From CALJTV01 sp034435835 (GTDB lineage: Bacteria > Chloroflexota > Dehalococcoidia > GIF9 > UBA5629): a DNA stretch of 64,000 bases. The translations under genes were made by a program, and so were the position numbers. How positions within the stretch are numbered: the stretch's first letter is position 1; every line of letters starts with the position of its first letter. This document shows positions 55,201-63,927 of this stretch, one piece after another. The stretch covers positions 70,920 through 134,919 of the forward strand of contig DAOTWF010000002.1 of the NCBI GenBank assembly GCA_034435835.1. Direction: 5' to 3'. Below the pieces are notes generated by a model. That model had not been told where the DNA came from and made no database searches. It saw nothing but the letters and a program-made list of their open reading frames with translations.

Positions 55201-55533
55201 CTAATGGTCAGCCGAGCTGCGGTTATGTATAGAAAGACACCGGCAAGTATTGCAAGTATTGATGGTACAAGCCACCCACCTGGGTAACATAAACATCATA
55301 GCCAAGACATACAGTGCCCATGCTGGAAACAGCAATAACATCCCGCGGAAATAGGGAACTGTGGCACTGGCTCCCCCAGTCAGGTATATACCCACTAACG
55401 TCACCACAGTGACGATAGGGAAGAAAGCTGCAGAGGTAGCAAGCAATCCTTTTCTGCGGCTATCGAAGTAGGTCACAGTAGCTACAATAATTTCACCAAT
55501 CACAAAATAAAGAGCCAATGGTTTGAAATTCAT
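55201..55533 (-). CDS. Small integral membrane protein (GlpM/DUF3147-like)
   Basis: 110 residues with about three hydrophobic helices (LALYFVIGEIIVATVTYF; AAFFPIVTVVTLVGIYL; GMLLLFPAWALYVLAMMFM) and a cysteine-containing tail. The layout resembles GlpM/DUF3147 proteins, but that name is a guess. Located between DUF169 and the HDAC-like gene, same strand. Confidence 0.65.
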   Translation of the reverse strand: MNFKPLALYFVIGEIIVATVTYFDSRRKGLLATSAAFFPIVTVVTLVGIYLTGGASATVPYFRGMLLLFPAWALYVLAMMFMLPRWVACTINTCNTCRCLSIHNRSSADH

Positions 55534-55582
55534 AGACTATCCTTTGAAAGAAATTTACTGTAGTTCCCCGATATCCTGAACT

Positions 55583-56689
55583 TTACCGAAAGCAACTCCA
55601 GAACGGCTTCAGATTATCCATAACCCCCTGTATCACTTTTTGAGTCTGTGTGAGAGCACTGTCCGTAAGGAAGCGCTGGGGCACTGGCTCCGGCTCTCCT
55701 ACACTCAACTTCCATCCAGCAAGCCCGCTGATCAATGCCAGCCAGGCGTAGGGCAATATCTTTTCATTGTAACCAGAAGCAATCAAGTCGATCACTTTGC
55801 CATCGCAGACATACGCCATCTCCCTCACTTTATCGCCTACCATCCTGAAACCTTCAACAGAGAGTCCCAGCATAGTTAACTGGTCGTCAAAGTGGGGATC
55901 AGAACCACCGTTTCGGACAATGATCTGAGGCCGGAACTCCTTAACCAGCGGCTCCACTATAGCCTCAAAAGCAAGCTTATACGATTCATAGCCAGCACCG
56001 ACAGGCAGGGGAATGTTGACTGTGAAACCTTTGCCCGCTCCGCCACCTATTTGGTGAGCAAAGCCCGTCCCAGGATAGAGTGTCCTTGGGTCCTGGTGTA
56101 AGTCGATAAATAGGATCCGTGGCTCCTCGTAGAAATACTCCATAGTGCCGTTGCCACCGTGCGCATCAGTGTCTAAAATGACGATTCTTTCCAAATCGTA
56201 ACTCTCCATCAAATAGCGCCCACAAAAGGCAACGTCATTATACAGGCAAAACCCTTCGCCGTAACCAGGTTTTGCATGGTGTAAACCGCCACCTATAGAG
56301 ACCGCTTTCGCAAACTTACCCTGCTGAACTAGATCACATGCCAGTTTGGCTTGGCCCACCACCAGCCTCGCAGCCTCTTCAAGCTTACCCGGTTTTCCTA
56401 CCGGCATGTTATCCATGCTGTGATATCGAGAAAATTGTCCCGGATAAGCTAACCCAAGATTGGCAGCCCTAAAATACTCGCGAGTGAACTCAATATAATC
56501 CTTCGTGCAGATAAGCAGCAAGTCTTCATCTGTGGCTGGGGCTGCCTCTTTGAGACAATAGTTGTTTTTCTCAGGCACACGTTCTCTCAAGAACTGCAGG
56601 AATGTCTCGTAACGCCCACCGCGAAAAGGGTGCCCCGGACCAAAATCGTACTCTTTAAGGCCTTTCCCGCACAAAATTGCAATAGGCAT
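55583..56689 (-). CDS. Histone deacetylase-family amidohydrolase
   Basis: 368 residues. GGGLHHAKPGYGEGFCLYND contains the active-site His pair, VILDTDAHGGNGTMEYFY the zinc-binding Asp/His, and IVRNGGSDPHFDDQLTMLGLS the second metal aspartate region. Bacterial members (AcuC and polyamine deacetylases) remove acetyl groups from proteins or small amines. The substrate here is unknown. It is 12 bp downstream of the zinc-ribbon membrane gene. Confidence 0.92.
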   Translation of the reverse strand: MPIAILCGKGLKEYDFGPGHPFRGGRYETFLQFLRERVPEKNNYCLKEAAPATDEDLLLICTKDYIEFTREYFRAANLGLAYPGQFSRYHSMDNMPVGKPGKLEEAARLVVGQAKLACDLVQQGKFAKAVSIGGGLHHAKPGYGEGFCLYNDVAFCGRYLMESYDLERIVILDTDAHGGNGTMEYFYEEPRILFIDLHQDPRTLYPGTGFAHQIGGGAGKGFTVNIPLPVGAGYESYKLAFEAIVEPLVKEFRPQIIVRNGGSDPHFDDQLTMLGLSVEGFRMVGDKVREMAYVCDGKVIDLIASGYNEKILPYAWLALISGLAGWKLSVGEPEPVPQRFLTDSALTQTQKVIQGVMDNLKPFWSCFR

Positions 56690-56701
56690 CTGGTAACCCC
56701 G

Positions 56702-57100
56702 TCAGGCTCGTCCACTTTCCACCAGCCTGTTGCCACAGTTGGTGCAAAATCTGAAACCGGGAACAACAACGGCACCGCACTTTGAGCAGAGAGAGCCTGT
56801 AGCCATCCCACAACCCCCGCAAAATCGTTGTCCGGAACTAATTTGCCAGCCACATTTCGGACAGACAACCAGAAATCGCCCCTGCTCGGATGGCTGAGCT
56901 ACAAGGTTGCCCGGCACCGTTTTCCCGGACACCGCCAGCGGTTGCAGGAGTTTACCACCACCCCAAACACAACCCAAGCAAAGTAAGCAGACAAAAACTA
57001 CGATGCCTAAATTCACATTGGTTGGCAGCCAGGAAACCAGCACCAGCAACAATCCTGCAAGACCCAAAAAGAACAGCAAACCACCGAAAAGTCTGCGCAT
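56702..57100 (-). CDS. Membrane protein with C-terminal zinc ribbons
   Basis: 132 residues. Two N-terminal transmembrane helices (about 4-25 and 30-50), then two zinc ribbons: CPKCGWQISSGQRFCGGCG and CSKCGAVVVPGFRFCTNCG. The cytoplasmic ribbon tail is a common accessory design, often for protein interaction. No specific function can be given. It is 131 bp downstream of the amidase on the same strand and 12 bp upstream of the HDAC-like gene. Confidence 0.75.
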   Translation of the reverse strand: MRRLFGGLLFFLGLAGLLLVLVSWLPTNVNLGIVVFVCLLCLGCVWGGGKLLQPLAVSGKTVPGNLVAQPSEQGRFLVVCPKCGWQISSGQRFCGGCGMATGSLCSKCGAVVVPGFRFCTNCGNRLVESGRA

Positions 57101-57231
57101 CGCTTTCCACCCACTGTAAAAACTGCAAGTAATTCTAGCAAATCAGTGCTTGAACTAGAAACCAGCCAATCGCATACTGCGAAGCAGGGCATATCCGGCG
57201 TGAAGACACCAAACGGTTGACCCAGAAATTG

Positions 57232-58671
57232 TTAGGATATGACTAATGGTGGCCTGCGGGCTGCCCAAGGACGCGCCTCCTCAAGCTGTGCGGCAAGGCG
57301 AAAAAGAGTCGCCTCATCGCCACATCGTCCTACGAAATGAACTCCGATAGGAAGGCCAGCAGAATTCCAGTACAGTGGCACAGACATAGCTGGCTGTCCA
57401 GTAATATTGCAGACAGGTGTAAACGGAACAAATTCGGCAGCCCGGCGCTGAGCATAAAGGGGATCGTTAGGAGGCGGGTCAAAGGAGCCAAGAGGTAGTG
57501 GCGGCTGAGCCAGAGTTGGCGTGAGCCAGACGTCATAATCGGCAAAAAAGCTCGCCACCTCCCGAGAAAATCGCTGCAAAATCGTCACCGCAATCAGATA
57601 TTCTGATGCAGTCCGTCGGCGTCCCATCTCGTATATAGCCCAAGTTGCGGGTTCAAATTGCTCCGGCGTGGGCTTTTTCCCCGTCACCAGCGCGGCAGCA
57701 TCAATAGTGGAAGCGCAACCTGCAGCCCACACGGTCATAAAAGACTGGTTCACCAGCTCGATGCCATCGGTAGGCGGCGATACTTCGGTCAATTCGTGAC
57801 CAAGGTTAGCACACAGCTTTGCCGCATCCTGCACCGCCAAAACACAGTCGGGATGCACCGGTACACCAATTGGAGCCTGAACAGTAAAGGCAATTCGGAG
57901 TTTTCCCAGCTGTGCCCCAACCTCCTTCAAGAATGGACGCTTTTTAGGCGGTGCCCAGTAAGGGTCACCAGGACTAGGACCGCTAGTAATATCAAGCAGG
58001 GCAGCACTATCACGCACAGTACGGGTCAGCACATGTTCCACGACCAGCCCACCCATGATATCGCCGAAATCGGGACCCAAGGGGTTTCTGGCACGCGTTG
58101 GCTTCAAACCGAAAATCCCGCAACACGACGCTGGGATTCTGATTGAACCACCACCGTCATTGCCATGGGCTATAGGCACCATTCCGGACGCCACAGCAGC
58201 CGCTGAACCGCCACTCGATCCACCCGGCGTCCTAGTCAAATCCCAAGGGTTACGACACGCGCCAAATAGTTTGGGCTCCGTTGTGGGCAACAGTCCTAAC
58301 TCTGGCGTATTGGTCTTCCCTAGAATGATAAAGCCAGCACGTTTCAATCTGATAACCAGTTCGCTATCGTGGGGAGAGACAAAGTCACCGAGAAAAGCAC
58401 TGCCCAGAGTCATGCGAGCCCCTTTGTACGACGCCAGAAGGTCTTTAAGAAGGAACGGCACCCCAGTAAAAGGGCCTCGGGGCAACTTACCGCAGGCTAC
58501 CGAACGTGCTTGATCATACATAGGCGTAACCACAGCATTAAGCAGCGGGTTCAGCCGCTCGATCCTAGCGATTGCCGCATCCACAATCTCCAGAGGTGTA
58601 ACCTCCCTCCGCCTTACCAGTTCAGCCTGAGCAATACCGTCGAGGAAACCAAGCTCCTTAGGATCTACCAT
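57232..58671 (-). CDS. Amidase (amidase-signature family)
   Basis: 479 residues. Ser-cisSer-Lys triad: LLKDLLA (Lys near 78), TPGGSSGGSAAAVASGMVPIAHGNDGGGSIRIPASCCGIFGLKP holds the glycine-serine signature with both serines. Overall like fatty-acid/indole-acetamide amidases and GatA. No gatB or gatC is adjacent, so a GatA role is unlikely. Long, well-conserved and without breaks. Confidence 0.93.
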   Translation of the reverse strand: MVDPKELGFLDGIAQAELVRRREVTPLEIVDAAIARIERLNPLLNAVVTPMYDQARSVACGKLPRGPFTGVPFLLKDLLASYKGARMTLGSAFLGDFVSPHDSELVIRLKRAGFIILGKTNTPELGLLPTTEPKLFGACRNPWDLTRTPGGSSGGSAAAVASGMVPIAHGNDGGGSIRIPASCCGIFGLKPTRARNPLGPDFGDIMGGLVVEHVLTRTVRDSAALLDITSGPSPGDPYWAPPKKRPFLKEVGAQLGKLRIAFTVQAPIGVPVHPDCVLAVQDAAKLCANLGHELTEVSPPTDGIELVNQSFMTVWAAGCASTIDAAALVTGKKPTPEQFEPATWAIYEMGRRRTASEYLIAVTILQRFSREVASFFADYDVWLTPTLAQPPLPLGSFDPPPNDPLYAQRRAAEFVPFTPVCNITGQPAMSVPLYWNSAGLPIGVHFVGRCGDEATLFRLAAQLEEARPWAARRPPLVIS

Positions 58672-58693
58672 TTCCCACCTTCAAAACAAAAGT

Positions 58694-58966
58694 CTATTTT
58701 TCTATCCGCCTTAACTCAAAGACAACTGGATTGGCTGGGTCAGGGCAAGCAACGGTCGTCTCATTCACTTTGACCTCCCAAGGGAAACCTCCACCCAGCT
58801 GTAACACAGACACAAAGGGGAAAATAGTGTAGAACGCCCAGCAGCACATGCCCTTTGGAGTTGTCTCTCCGATTGTGAACTCGTCACCCACTCTGTGGCC
58901 GGCAGCACAATGTCCGCTCTGGGAGACAACTCTGGCAGACACTTCGTAAAACCCGTTATCGGACAC
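58694..58966 (-). CDS. TIGR04076 family protein
   Basis: 90 residues from GTG 58966, chosen for AGGAGG nine bases upstream; the frame is open back to 59071. YEVSARVVSQSGHCAAGHRVGDEF, TPKGMCCWAFYTIFPF and ACPDPANPVVFELRRI are the family blocks. Conserved Cys/His suggest metal or Fe-S binding. Function unknown; 22 bp upstream of the amidase. Confidence 0.8.
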   Translation of the reverse strand: MSDNGFYEVSARVVSQSGHCAAGHRVGDEFTIGETTPKGMCCWAFYTIFPFVSVLQLGGGFPWEVKVNETTVACPDPANPVVFELRRIEK

Positions 58967-59156
58967 GCATACACCCCTCCTACCGCCAGGCACAGGTGCA
59001 AAAACCACCGTCTTAATGTTAACACCAAGCAACCAAAAGCCGCAAGCGGGGGATGGAAATACCGGTACCACAACTGTGATGCTCGGATTGCATCTCCAGG
59101 AACTATACCCTCACAGGTTGCTTACTTACCAGCCGGAAAAGTGTCAGCCGGTTTGT

Positions 59157-59534
59157 TTACTTGATCTCGACTTTTGCTCCAGCCTCTTCAAGTTTCTTCT
59201 TTATGGCGGCCGCCTCCTCCTTCCCCACGCCTTCCCTGACCGGCTTTGGAGCGCTTTCCACAAGCTCTTTGGCTTCTTTCAGTCCCAGAGTGGTGACCTC
59301 TCGGACAGCTTTAATCACGTTGATTTTGTTTTCACCGACCTCTTTAAGGATAACGGTGAACTCGGTCTTTTCCTCTTCAGCCGCTGCAGCCGGCGCCACT
59401 GCAGCTGCTGGTGCTGCAGCCACTGCCACTGGCGCTGCGGTAACGCCGAACTCTTCCTCCAAAGCCTTAATCAGCTCAGCCAGCTCCAAAACCGTCATTT
59501 TCTTCACCGCTGCTATAATCTCTTCTTTGGTCAT
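59157..59534 (-). CDS. rplL: 50S ribosomal protein L7/L12
   Basis: 125 residues. Helical N-terminal dimerisation part (MTKEEIIAAVKKMTVLELAELIKALEEEFGV), an Ala-rich hinge, and the C-terminal domain EKTEFTVILKEVGENKINVIKAVREVTTLGLKEAKELVE with its factor-binding helix. Forms the ribosomal stalk with L10. The usual next gene rpoB is not found downstream. Confidence 0.98.
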   Translation of the reverse strand: MTKEEIIAAVKKMTVLELAELIKALEEEFGVTAAPVAVAAAPAAAVAPAAAAEEEKTEFTVILKEVGENKINVIKAVREVTTLGLKEAKELVESAPKPVREGVGKEEAAAIKKKLEEAGAKVEIK

Positions 59535-59657
59535 GATCCTTTCTCCTTACCTACTTTTGATTCTCCTAGTTATAACAGCCCAGCAGCCTCTTTGCCGGGC
59601 TGAGCGTTTCCTCAATACCAATGTGTACCCTTCTACCCCTGTTCATAAAGAGCACGC

Positions 59658-60188
59658 TTAACCTGCCTCAAGCTGCTGAATCCTAGCGTTCAGCAGCCCG
59701 ATAAATGACCTCAACGGTGCTGATAGCACATTATGTAAAGCCTGTAGTGGCGCTTCCAATTGCCCGATTAGCCTGGCAAGCAAGACTTCCTGCGGTGGTA
59801 ACGTAGCCAGACTAACAACCTCTCCAGCATCCAATAACCTTTCGCGTAATATTCCGCCCTTAATTTGCAATATTGAACCCGATGACTGGATATACTCCCG
59901 CAAGAGCCGCGCCGGCTTGACCACATCATCGAAACAGAAAACTAAGGCAACAGGTCCTGTGAGCAACGATCCCAACTGGTGCACCCCGGCCTTATCTGCA
60001 GCAAACCTAGCTAAAGTGTTCTTCACCACTCGGTACTCGACACCGCTGTCTGTAAGTTGACGACGAAGCTGCATTATCTCCCTTGCCGTCACTCCTCTGT
60101 AATCTACAGCTATAGCTATATAACAGCGGGACAAACGCTCAGCCAGTTCTTCTATGAGTTGCCTCTTTCTTTCTTTCTCCTTAGACAT
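59658..60188 (-). CDS. rplJ: 50S ribosomal protein L10
   Basis: 176 residues from ATG 60188 (the frame extends to 60236, but MSKEKERKRQLIEEL is the family start, with AGAGGTG upstream). YIAIAVDYRGVTAREIMQLRRQLTDSGVEYRVVKNTLARFAADKAG and LLTGPVALVF are typical. C-terminal helix binds L12 dimers. Preceded by a leader with a terminator hairpin (60210-60240). Confidence 0.96.
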   Translation of the reverse strand: MSKEKERKRQLIEELAERLSRCYIAIAVDYRGVTAREIMQLRRQLTDSGVEYRVVKNTLARFAADKAGVHQLGSLLTGPVALVFCFDDVVKPARLLREYIQSSGSILQIKGGILRERLLDAGEVVSLATLPPQEVLLARLIGQLEAPLQALHNVLSAPLRSFIGLLNARIQQLEAG

Positions 60189-60209
60189 GCTTACACCTCT
60201 ATATAATTC

Positions 60210-60240
60210 AAAAAGTCCTTGTGCCCGCGGCAACAAGGAC
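60210..60240 (-). terminator. Attenuator-type terminator in the L10 leader
   Basis: On the minus strand GTCCTTGT (60240-60233) pairs with ACAAGGAC (60222-60215), with extra GCC/GGC pairing in the loop, then TTTTT (60214-60210). It lies in the 181-bp rplA-rplJ gap, whose upstream part (60241-60369) is structured and likely binds the L10-L12 complex, as in the L10 leader family. A control point for rplJL (inference). Confidence 0.8.
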
Positions 60241-60369
60241 TGCGACTGTCAAAAATTCAGTTTGCACAGCCTCGGCAGGCTCGCTAGATTTAAGCCAACA
60301 GGCACCTGCGGTCACAGGCACTACTTTAGTTTAACTATATTCAGTTATCTGGTTCCAAGTTCTTAAAGA

Positions 60370-61068
60370 TTAGAATAAAATCGGTCTCAAGTCAAGTCTG
60401 ATCCCCGGACCCATCGTGGTCGAAAGGAAAGCGCTCCTGATATATTGCCCCTTTGCCCCGCTTGGTTTAGCTCTGACCACCGCCTCTATCACAGCAGTCA
60501 GATTTTCCAGAAGCTGGGGATTGGCAAAACTGATTTTGCCAATAGGCACATGAATGATACCTGTCCTGTCCAGTCGAAATTCCACCCTTCCTTTGCGCGC
60601 ATCAGCAATAGCCCGCGGCAGGTCCTCCGCCGGCACTACAGTGCCGGACTTAGGATTGGGCATCAAGCCCCTACGGCCTAATATTCTGCCCAGCTTGCCG
60701 ACCTTGCCCATCATATCTGGGGTCGCAATACCGACGTCGAAGTCAATCCAGCCATCCTCAATCTTCTTGATGAGGTCGTCGCTGCCCACATAGTCGGCAC
60801 CTGCGCTCTCAGCAATTCGGGCTGCCTCGCCCTGGGCAAAAACCAGGACTCTGATCTGCTTACCCAAGCCATGCGGCAGAATTGCAATGCCACGCACTTG
60901 CTGATCAGCGCTCCTGGGATCCAGGCCCATCCTTAAGTGCAGTTCCACAGTCTCGTCGAATTTAGCAAATGCGGCCTTTTTAGCCAACTCAATAGCCTCA
61001 TTTGGAGGGTAAGCAGTCGCCCGGCTTACCACTTTCACAGCGCTCTGGTATTTCTTACCCCTGTTCAT
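60370..61068 (-). CDS. rplA: 50S ribosomal protein L1
   Basis: 232 residues, usual length. RGKKYQSAVKVVSRATAYPPNEAIELAKKAAFAKFDETVELHLRMGLDPRSADQQVRG is the typical N-terminus, and GRILGRRGLMPNPKSGTV the RNA-binding centre. L1 forms the stalk at the E site and can repress its own operon. It lies 3 bp after rplK. Confidence 0.98.
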   Translation of the reverse strand: MNRGKKYQSAVKVVSRATAYPPNEAIELAKKAAFAKFDETVELHLRMGLDPRSADQQVRGIAILPHGLGKQIRVLVFAQGEAARIAESAGADYVGSDDLIKKIEDGWIDFDVGIATPDMMGKVGKLGRILGRRGLMPNPKSGTVVPAEDLPRAIADARKGRVEFRLDRTGIIHVPIGKISFANPQLLENLTAVIEAVVRAKPSGAKGQYIRSAFLSTTMGPGIRLDLRPILF

Positions 61069-61071
61069 GAT

Positions 61072-61494
61072 TCATTCCACCTTTATGCCCATACTTCGTG
61101 CTGTCCCCTCAATGATCTTTGCCGCTGTTTCAACATCCCGTGCATTCAGGTCTTTCATCTTGATCCTCGCAATCTCATGAAGCTTCGACTGCGACAGCGT
61201 GCCTGCAATCTGCCTACCCGGGGTACCACTACCCTTTTCTAACCCTATGGCTTTCTTAATTAAGTCAGAAGCCGGCGGAGTCTTGGTAACAAAGCTAAAT
61301 GACCTATCTTCGTATATGGTGATTTCCACAGGCACTACAGAGCCAGCCTGTGACTTGGTCCTCTCGTTGTACTCTTTACAGAAAGCCATGATATTGGCGC
61401 CGTGTTGACCGAGAGCAGGGCCAACCGGCGGAGCAGGAGTAGCCTTACCAGCCTCAATCTGCAATTTGATAACCGCTTTGACTTTTTTTGCCAT
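61072..61494 (-). CDS. rplK: 50S ribosomal protein L11
   Basis: 140 residues. IKLQIEAGKATPAPPVGPALGQHGANIMAFCKEYNERT (thiostrepton-region N-terminal domain) and TPPASDLIKKAIGLEKGS..GTLSQSKLHEIARIKMKDLNA are canonical. Forms the GTPase-associated centre of the 50S subunit. It is 9 bp after nusG. Confidence 0.98.
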   Translation of the reverse strand: MAKKVKAVIKLQIEAGKATPAPPVGPALGQHGANIMAFCKEYNERTKSQAGSVVPVEITIYEDRSFSFVTKTPPASDLIKKAIGLEKGSGTPGRQIAGTLSQSKLHEIARIKMKDLNARDVETAAKIIEGTARSMGIKVE

Positions 61495-61503
61495 TCTGTA
61501 CCT

Positions 61504-62037
61504 CTACAACCGCTGAACCTGAAGAAAATCCAGCTCTACAGATGTTTCTCGACCGAAAAGGGTCAACAAGACCCTTACTTTACCCTTCGCCTCATTTATC
61601 TCGTCAACCACGCCAACGAAATCGGTAAAGGGCCCGTCTACCACACGTACACTGTCCCCTTTTCGAAAGCCGACCTTTATTCTGGGAACCCCCTCCTTCA
61701 TTTGTTTCAGAATAGATTCTACCTCGGCTTCGGAGAGTGGAGTGGGCTTGCTACCGCTACCCACAAAGCCTGTCACCCCGGGCGTATTGCGCACCACACT
61801 CCAACTTTCGTCGTCCATTTTCATTTGAACCAGCACATAACCCGGAAACACTCTCTTTGTAACTGTCCGCCGCTGTCCTCCTTTAACCTCTATTTCGTCC
61901 TCAGTCGGAATCACAATCCGAAAAATCTTGCCCTCCGCATCCATAAACTTGATGCGCTGCTCCAGAGCCCGTTTTACACGCTCCTCATACCCTGAATAGG
62001 TATGTATTATGTACCACTGCTTATCACCATTCTTCAT
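61504..62037 (-). CDS. nusG: Transcription elongation/antitermination factor NusG
   Basis: 177 residues. QWYIIHTYSGYEERVKRALEQRI, FPGYVLVQMKMDDESWSVVRNTPGVTGFVG and the C-terminal KOW domain (FRKGDSVRVVDGPFTDFVGVVDEINEAKGKVRVLLTLFGRETSVELDFLQV). Couples RNA polymerase to ribosome or Rho. Placed in the conserved secE-nusG-rplK order. Confidence 0.98.
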   Translation of the reverse strand: MKNGDKQWYIIHTYSGYEERVKRALEQRIKFMDAEGKIFRIVIPTEDEIEVKGGQRRTVTKRVFPGYVLVQMKMDDESWSVVRNTPGVTGFVGSGSKPTPLSEAEVESILKQMKEGVPRIKVGFRKGDSVRVVDGPFTDFVGVVDEINEAKGKVRVLLTLFGRETSVELDFLQVQRL

Positions 62038-62043
62038 GCCAAA

Positions 62044-62274
62044 CTAGCCTCCACCCAGGAAAACCCGGGTCACCAGTTCTGCAAAACCATAGTCCAGAAG
62101 ACCCAGAATCAGTCCCGCGACAACACAAAGCCCGATTACAATCGCCGTCAGGCGCAAAGTCTCTCGCCTCGACGGCCAGACAACCTTCCGCAGTTCGCCG
62201 ATAATATCTCCGATAAATGCGAACCTAGATCGCTTTTTGGGCTTGAGAGCCTGATGCTGGACCTTCTTCACCAA
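62044..62274 (-). CDS. secE: Preprotein translocase subunit SecE
   Basis: 76 residues, single C-terminal transmembrane helix type. GELRKVVWPSRRETLRLTAIVIGLCVVAGLILGLLDYGF contains the WPSR amphipathic segment and the membrane helix. GTG start at 62274, 3 bp after rpmG. Confidence 0.96.
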   Translation of the reverse strand: MVKKVQHQALKPKKRSRFAFIGDIIGELRKVVWPSRRETLRLTAIVIGLCVVAGLILGLLDYGFAELVTRVFLGGG

Positions 62275-62277
62275 AGA

Positions 62278-62445
62278 CTACCTAGTCTCCCGATGGAGCG
62301 TGTGAGTATGGCAGCGAGGGCAATACTTCCGTAGCTCCAACCGTTGCGGGTCGTTCTTCTTATTCTTAGTTGTAGTATAAGTCCTCTCCTGGCACTGGGT
62401 ACATGCCAGGTGGATAATACCACGTGATTCACCCTTTTTAGCCAT
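62278..62445 (-). CDS. rpmG: 50S ribosomal protein L33
   Basis: 55 residues, ATG at 62445 and TAG at 62278-62280. MAKKGESRGIIHLACTQCQERTYTT and NKKNDPQRLELRKYCPRCHTHTLHRE; the CxxC pairs CTQC and CPRC make it the zinc-binding form. It is in the usual place between tuf and secE, 3 bp from each. Confidence 0.96.
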   Translation of the reverse strand: MAKKGESRGIIHLACTQCQERTYTTTKNKKNDPQRLELRKYCPRCHTHTLHRETR

Positions 62446-62448
62446 GGG

Positions 62449-63648
62449 TTACTCTAAAATCTTGCTGATGACACCAGCCCCAACCGTTCTACCACCCTCT
62501 CTGATTGCGAAGCGCAAGCCCGTCTCCAAAGCCACCGGGTATATCAGTTTTACGGTCATCTTTACATTATCCCCCGGCATCACCATCTCAACGCCCTTGG
62601 GTAGTTCAATCGTTCCAGTCACATCCAAAGTCCTGATATAAAACTGTGGCTTATAGCCGTTAAAGAAAGGTGTATGCCGCCCACCCTCCTCCTTAGTCAA
62701 CACATACACCTCAGCCTCAAAATGTGTGTGCGGTGTAATTGAACCTGGCGCAGCCAGAACCTGTCCTCTTTCCACCTCATCGCGCTCAATGCCCCTGAGC
62801 AGACAACCAACCGCATCGCCAGGTTCTGCGGTCTCGAGGGTCTTGTGGAACATCTCTAAGCCAGTTATCACAGTTTTGCGAGTCTCTCGGATGCCGACAA
62901 TTTCAATCTCGTCGCCTACCTTTGCTACCCCACGTTCCACCCTCCCGGTGACCACCGTGCCACGGCCCTTTATTCCGAACACATCCTCGACCGGCATCAA
63001 GAAAGGCTTATCTTTGGGCCTTACAGGCAGAGGAACCCATTCATCAACAGCATCCATCAATTGCAGAATCTTGCCACACCATTGACACTCCCGTTTACCA
63101 CAACCGCACTCCAGAGCCTTGAGCGCACTCACTCTAACTACCGGGGTCTTATCGCCCGGGAAACCATATTTCGAGAGAAGTTCCCTGACTTCAAGTTCAA
63201 CAAGCTCAAGCAACTCCTCATCCTCCATGGCATCCACCTTGTTCAACGCCACCAACATGCTTGGTACCTCTACTTGGCGGGCCAAAAGGATATGCTCCCT
63301 GGTCTGAGGCATAGGTCCATCTGGGGCGCTGACCACCAGGATTGCCCCATCCATCTGGGCAGCCCCGGTAATCATGTTCTTAATATAGTCGGCATGCCCC
63401 GGACAATCCACGTGAGCATAATGGCGCTTCGCAGTCTCATATTCAATATGCGCGATGGCGATCGTCAAACCACGAGCCTTCTCTTCAGGGGCATTATCGA
63501 TAGAGTCAAATGGGCGAAATTGGGTCAGACCATTTTTGGATAACACCAATGTAATCGCCGAAGTCAACGTGGTCTTTCCATGGTCTACATGACCGATTGT
63601 ACCCACATTGACATGTGGTTTGGTTCGCTCGAAAACTTTCTTTGCCAT
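62449..63648 (-). CDS. tuf: Translation elongation factor Tu
   Basis: 399 residues. P-loop GHVDHGKTTL, switch segments (EEKARGLTIAIAHIEYET), DCPGHADYIKNMI, NKVD and SALKAL. A short Cys-rich insertion near residues 180-193 (ECGCGKRECQWCG) is not in E. coli EF-Tu. Domains II and III are normal. It directly follows the tRNA-Thr-Tyr-Thr genes and starts the rpmG-secE-nusG-L11-L1-L10-L12 block. Confidence 0.98.
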   Translation of the reverse strand: MAKKVFERTKPHVNVGTIGHVDHGKTTLTSAITLVLSKNGLTQFRPFDSIDNAPEEKARGLTIAIAHIEYETAKRHYAHVDCPGHADYIKNMITGAAQMDGAILVVSAPDGPMPQTREHILLARQVEVPSMLVALNKVDAMEDEELLELVELEVRELLSKYGFPGDKTPVVRVSALKALECGCGKRECQWCGKILQLMDAVDEWVPLPVRPKDKPFLMPVEDVFGIKGRGTVVTGRVERGVAKVGDEIEIVGIRETRKTVITGLEMFHKTLETAEPGDAVGCLLRGIERDEVERGQVLAAPGSITPHTHFEAEVYVLTKEEGGRHTPFFNGYKPQFYIRTLDVTGTIELPKGVEMVMPGDNVKMTVKLIYPVALETGLRFAIREGGRTVGAGVISKILE

Positions 63649-63673
63649 TTTTAGAAAACCTCCTTTTCTACCG

Positions 63674-63746
63674 AGCCCACAACCAGACTCGAACTGGTGA
63701 CCCCGTTCTTACCAAGAACGTGCTCTACCGACTGAGCTATGTGGGC
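63674..63746 (-). tRNA. tRNA-Thr (GGT)
   Basis: Minus strand: acceptor GCCCACA pairs with TGTGGGC; anticodon stem CGTTC/GAACG with loop TTGGTAA gives GGT; T arm CCAG..CTGG. No CCA encoded. It lies 25 bp upstream of the tuf start. Confidence 0.96.
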
Positions 63747-63826
63747 AACTGTGTCCGTATTTAGCTTGAGCCGCTAAATTATATCAGATTATACACTATT
63801 TTAATAAACTCTCCAAAATGTGCAAG

Positions 63827-63912
63827 TGGTGGAGGGGGTAGGATTCGAACCTACGCAGCCTTCAGGCGGCAGATTTACAGTCTGCTCCGATTGTCCACTC
63901 CGGCACCCCTCC
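63827..63912 (-). tRNA. tRNA-Tyr (GTA)
   Basis: Minus strand, class II with a long variable arm. Acceptor GGAGGGG pairs with CCCCTCC, anticodon stem GCAGA/TCTGC with loop CTGTAAA gives GTA, T arm GTAGG TTCGAAT CCTAC, CCA encoded. Confidence 0.96.
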
Positions 63913-63927
63913 CAGACACAAAGTGAT

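Noticed and set aside
57232..58671. Naming the amidase GatA
   Set aside because: No gatB or gatC next to it, and the general amidase signature is shared by many enzymes.
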